Both the position numbers and the translations under genes were made by a program. Shown here piece after piece: positions 55,471 to 55,605 of a DNA stretch of 55,605 nt. Every line of letters begins with the position of its first letter. The first letter of the stretch is position 1. The notes beneath the pieces were generated by a model. It worked only from the letters and a program-made list of their open reading frames with translations, searched no databases and was not told the DNA's origin. Origin of the DNA: Oehlia diaphana (taxonomy: Eukaryota; Glomeromycota; Glomeromycetes; Glomerales; Glomeraceae); assembly GCA_003833135.1 (NCBI GenBank), contig QZLH01000174.1, forward strand, positions 22,067-77,671, in the 5' to 3' direction.

Positions 55471-55605
55471 ACAGTGTGCTCAACTTTAGGCCTGTTCAAT
55501 TCTGATCGTTCGGGATTTTGATCGGGTTTTGAATTGATAATTATTGGCTGATGAAATTGTGTGACCTGATCAACGACCCGAACTTTCCGAACAACAAAAT
55601 TGTGG

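Overview
The window looks like nuclear DNA from an arbuscular mycorrhizal fungus of the Rhizophagus irregularis type (Glomeromycotina). The evidence is very high A+T, dense poly-A/poly-T tracts, genes with many short GT-AG introns, and families expanded in that lineage: BTB-BACK-TLDc proteins, a MATA_HMG-type HMG-box protein, a Crinkler (CRN) effector-like protein with a nuclease-fold module, and large orphan membrane proteins. No database search was run. All family calls rest on motifs read by eye.

Layout. Positions 1-1189 (+) carry the 3' exon of a BTB-BACK-TLDc gene, followed by decayed copies of its own tail. Positions 1.7-6.8 kb are gene-poor and filled with small terminal-inverted-repeat (TIR) elements, several with visible target-site duplications (TSDs). 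A four-exon seven-segment membrane protein follows at 6851-8235 (-), then a single-exon secreted protein at 10526-11881 (+), a BTB-BACK-TLDc gene at 12295-13808 (-) and an HMG-box gene at 16509-17276 (+). Positions 17.9-22.5 kb hold tRNA-like repeats with good Pol III A and B boxes. Next come a GPI-anchor-like secreted protein at 23132-24101 (+) and a VCX1-type Ca2+/H+ exchanger at 25394-27095 (-, six exons). Positions 27-32 kb look non-coding and hold a foldback-like element.

The right half holds a second BTB-BACK-TLDc cluster: 32061-33551 (+), 35973-37441 (-), a BTB-exon relic near 37.8 kb, 38343-39809 (-), and a pseudogene at 47827-49230 (-). A five-exon TRAPPC2L/Tca17 gene (34245-35064, +) sits inside the cluster. 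A twelve-exon, 901-residue orphan receptor-like membrane protein lies at 43038-46638 (+), preceded by a relic of the same family. Positions 49.4-51 kb contain tandem mini-exon-like modules. A CRN-type gene (52973-54914, +) with an unusual N-terminal extension and a minisatellite intron ends the gene set. A strong hairpin and tandem repeats finish the window.

No operon-like system is expected or seen. The main signal is gene-family birth and death. One BTB-BACK-TLDc locus is present as an inverted pair about 47 kb apart, intact on the left as far as visible and broken on the right, with the same decayed tail repeats on both. Housekeeping genes (exchanger, TRAPP subunit) are interspersed with lineage-specific, repeat-rich genes.
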